NCBI RefSeq assembly: GCF_000368865.1
Contig: NZ_KB849726.1
Span: 727,166-791,165 of the forward strand
DNA: 64,000 nt
Direction: 5' to 3'
Source of the DNA: Acinetobacter bouvetii DSM 14964 = CIP 107468
GTDB taxonomy: Bacteria; Pseudomonadota; Gammaproteobacteria; Pseudomonadales; Moraxellaceae
How positions within the stretch are numbered: the first letter of the stretch is position 1; every line of letters begins with the position of its first letter. The position numbers and the translations under genes are program-made. The notes below the pieces were generated by a model that was not told the origin of the DNA, did no database searches, and was given only the letters and a program-made list of their open reading frames with translations. Shown here one piece after another: positions 62,279 through 64,000 of this stretch.

Positions 62279-62791
62279 TTAACGGTGTTTGCCATTTTTA
62301 TAATGGCCTAAATGACGGCCATTGTCTTTACTGTAGTAATTGCGGTCATTGTAGCGGTAGTTGTTTGAACGGTAGCCGCGGTCATTATAGCGGCGGTCAT
62401 AACGTTCATCATCATAGCGGCGGTCTTCACTTACTTTTTTCCCTAAGACTGCACCGCCGGCAGAGCCTGCAGCTGCGCCAATGTAACCGCCATTGGTGCC
62501 GCCCATATTTTTACCCAAGGTGTAGCCGCCAGCGCCGCCTAAAGCGCCGCCGATGATTGCGCCATTGCGGTCGCGACGGTCGGCTGAAACCGCTGCACCC
62601 GCACCGCCGCCAATTGCTGAACCAATCATTGCGCCAGTTGTGCCGCCCATTTGCTTGCCAACTGCAGCGCCTACAACGCCACCTAATGCAGAAGTTAAGG
62701 CTGTATTTGTGGTATTGCCTGCATTTGCTGTGGTCATTGTAAATGCAGAGGCGGTAATTACAGCGCCTAAAATTAATTTATTGATTTTCAT
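62279..62791 (-). CDS. Glycine-zipper protein 1 (exported)
   Basis: A 170-residue protein. The ATG at 62791 follows CAGGAG and begins a signal peptide to about residue 24 (AFTMTTANAG). Residues 25-115 are repeated glycine zippers (ALGGVVGAAVGKQMGGTTGA, IGGALGGAGGYTLGKNMGG), which can insert in or line membranes. The last 50 residues are rich in Arg, Tyr, Asn and Asp (RYDDERYDRRYNDRGYRSNN), a low-complexity tail. It is a tandem paralogue of the next gene upstream. Function unknown, probably envelope. Confidence 0.85.
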   Translation of the reverse strand: MKINKLILGAVITASAFTMTTANAGNTTNTALTSALGGVVGAAVGKQMGGTTGAMIGSAIGGGAGAAVSADRRDRNGAIIGGALGGAGGYTLGKNMGGTNGGYIGAAAGSAGGAVLGKKVSEDRRYDDERYDRRYNDRGYRSNNYRYNDRNYYSKDNGRHLGHYKNGKHR

Positions 62792-63011
62792 TTTTAACTC
62801 CTGAGAGCACATCATCTTTGTCTTGATACAACTGTAAGCAAAAATGTAGAAAACATCGTGAAGGGCATTATTGCGAAAATAAAGCCTTTGGTAATGGCTG
62901 TGTAAATCTTCTGCGAGTTTTCTTCATAATTTTGCAAACCTTGTGCCGGCTTGAATGCTGAGGACGGGAATGCATGCATATGATGCCGCTGCGTATTTGT
63001 CCATCAGCCAT

Positions 63012-63042
63012 AAAAAAGCACCCGAAGGTGCTCATTTAATGT
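63012..63042 (-). terminator. Terminator of glycine-zipper gene 2
   Basis: On the minus strand, arms AGCACC and GGTGCT with a TTCG loop and a T tail; nearly the same stem as the terminator of gene 1. Confidence 0.8.
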
Positions 63043-63049
63043 TGCGGTC

Positions 63050-63469
63050 TCAATGACGGCGATGTTTTTTATAATGTTTTTTGCTGTAGCTGCTGGCCTT
63101 GTCTTTAGAAATTTTGTTGCCTAAAGCTGCGCCGCCCGCTGCGCCTAACGCTGAACCGACATAGCCGCCGTTGGTGCCGCCCATGCTTTTACCGACTGTG
63201 TAGCCCGCGCCGCCGCCAATTGCGCCGCCGATTGCTGATTCTGTACGGTTGCGGCGGTCACTTGCTACTGCTGCGCCGCCCGCGCCGCCTAATGCTGCGC
63301 CGATCGTTGCGCCAGTATTGCCGCCCATGTTTTTACCAATAGCTGTACCTGCTACACTGCCTAAAGCACTTGCAGCTGCTACGCGAGTTGTACTGTCAGC
63401 ATGTGCGCTTACAGTAAACATTGAAGTTGCTGCCAAAGCAGTACTTAATAAAATAGCATTCAGTTTCAT
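63050..63469 (-). CDS. Glycine-zipper protein 2 (exported)
   Basis: A 139-residue paralogue of protein 1, with a signal peptide (to VSAHADS), glycine zippers (ALGSVAGTAIGKNMGGNTGA, AIGGGAGYTVGKSMGGTNGG) and a shorter basic tail, KKHYKKHRRH. GGAG lies six or seven bases before the ATG. The shared plan and near-identical terminators indicate a local duplication, with later divergence of the C-terminal tails. Function unknown. Confidence 0.88.
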   Translation of the reverse strand: MKLNAILLSTALAATSMFTVSAHADSTTRVAAASALGSVAGTAIGKNMGGNTGATIGAALGGAGGAAVASDRRNRTESAIGGAIGGGAGYTVGKSMGGTNGGYVGSALGAAGGAALGNKISKDKASSYSKKHYKKHRRH

Positions 63470-63919
63470 GCTTTACTCCATGTCCATATATGCGGACTGT
63501 GTCATTTCTACGATGGGGCCAATGTAACAAGATGATTCTCTGAAAGTGTGGAGAGTCTTGATTGAATTGCTGTGCTTTAGTTTCCACATTGTTTCGCTTT
63601 GTAACAATTGTGAAGAAGTCGATTTAAAAACAATCAAATTCACAAAATTGTGAAAGAAAGTAGCAGAAAATAGCCTTTTAGGTGCTTTAAAGCATTGGCG
63701 CATTTTTCTGATTGCTGCGCTGAAAAGTGAAATGAAACTTAAATTTTGCAATGTTTCACTGCAATCGCAGGATGCATTTATTGCAGTTTGCTCCAGTTTG
63801 GCCATACAGCATCAATAAAGATGTCATTTAAAACACAGAATCGTTAAACTAAGCGCAATTTTTAGAATGATCTGTTCAGGTGAAAGCTTTGGAACAGGCT
63901 GTATTGAGATATTTTGAAC
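63470..63919. other. Divergent intergenic region before prfA
   Basis: AT-rich region without a gene I can support. It contains TTTGTAACAATTGTGAAG and ACAAAATTGTGAAAGAAAG, two related short stretches that could be promoter or regulatory sequence for either flank. Confidence 0.4.
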
Positions 63920-64000
63920 AATGAAAGAATCGCTGCGTTTACGGTTGGATCAGCTGTCTGACCGTCACGAAGAATTAAATGCCTTGCTCGCAGATGCTGA
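63920..64000 (+). CDS. prfA: Peptide chain release factor 1 (3' end cut off)
   Basis: Only the first 27 codons are in the window. The peptide MKESLRLRLDQLSDRHEEL followed by NALLADAE matches the N-terminal helix of RF1. It recognises UAA and UAG stop codons in the complete protein. The ribosome binding site before the ATG is weak. Confidence 0.85.

Noticed and set aside
63473..63805. Minus-strand frame of 110 codons upstream of glycine-zipper gene 2
   Set aside because: It runs over the promoter of the real gene and has no recognisable domain or ribosome binding site.
1..64000. CRISPR array, tRNA, rRNA or insertion sequence
   Set aside because: No regular spacer-repeat pattern, cloverleaf, rRNA stretch or transposase reading frame was seen on reading the whole window; this is a visual judgement, not a search.

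Overview
The window reads as chromosome of a gammaproteobacterium of the Moraxellaceae, almost certainly Acinetobacter. This is inferred from gene content and protein style, without a database search: an aceR/aceI chlorhexidine-type efflux pair, an OmpW family porin plus the relic of a second one, a cyoABCDE oxidase operon, rpsF-rpsR-rplI-dnaB-alr in one line, a divergent ppsA/ppsR pair, paired UspA proteins and duplicated glycine-zipper proteins. I saw no rRNA, tRNA, CRISPR array, insertion sequence, integrase or phage gene. It is mostly core genome with small accessory insertions.

Layout. 1-7.4 kb: end of an HMCES/YedK-type peptidase, a MarR regulator, a TerC-CBS-CorC membrane protein, a GNAT-like unknown, thiM and a zinc-ribbon unknown. 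7.4-14.4 kb: pepN, small unknowns, an RDD protein, two UspA proteins, a lipoprotein esterase, and an SMR pump with its TetR regulator behind a clear operator. 14.5-20.4 kb: benE, leuE, tal, the divergent aceR/aceI pair and ompW. 20.4-26.5 kb: a thiolase divergent from a FabG4-type reductase and a MaoC hydratase (same arrangement as mycobacterial fadA2/fabG4/htdX), a REP-like inverted doublet, a serine hydrolase and an NlpE-like lipoprotein. 27.4-35.4 kb: dnaX, a thioesterase, an OmpW pseudogene, an iron alcohol dehydrogenase, then a run of LMW phosphatase, murB, a YdcF-type protein and an alpha/beta hydrolase.

35.5-42.7 kb: a glutamate-synthase-like FMN protein, a WYL regulator and, divergent from it, a four-gene operon of circularly permuted ATP-grasp, short alpha-E protein, transglutaminase and Anbu proteasome-like protease. 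This is the most intriguing system here: a likely peptide-ligation and proteolysis module of unsettled function. 42.7-49.7 kb: alr, dnaB, three ribosomal proteins with a hairpin in the rpsF leader, and a DUF3142 lipoprotein paired with a 704-residue exported protein. 49.7-58.2 kb: cytochrome bo3 operon, a GYF2-RDD membrane protein and ppsA. 58.3-64 kb: ppsR, a truncated monooxygenase-like protein, yiaA, an LLM oxidoreductase behind two tandem palindromes, two glycine-zipper proteins, and the first codons of prfA.

Themes are respiration and gluconeogenesis (cyo, ppsA/ppsR, tal), envelope and efflux (smr, aceI, benE, leuE, ompW, glycine-zipper proteins) and information processing (dnaX, dnaB, ribosomal proteins, prfA). 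Many starts were moved from the longest reading frame to an internal ATG with a better ribosome binding site; these choices are noted in each entry.
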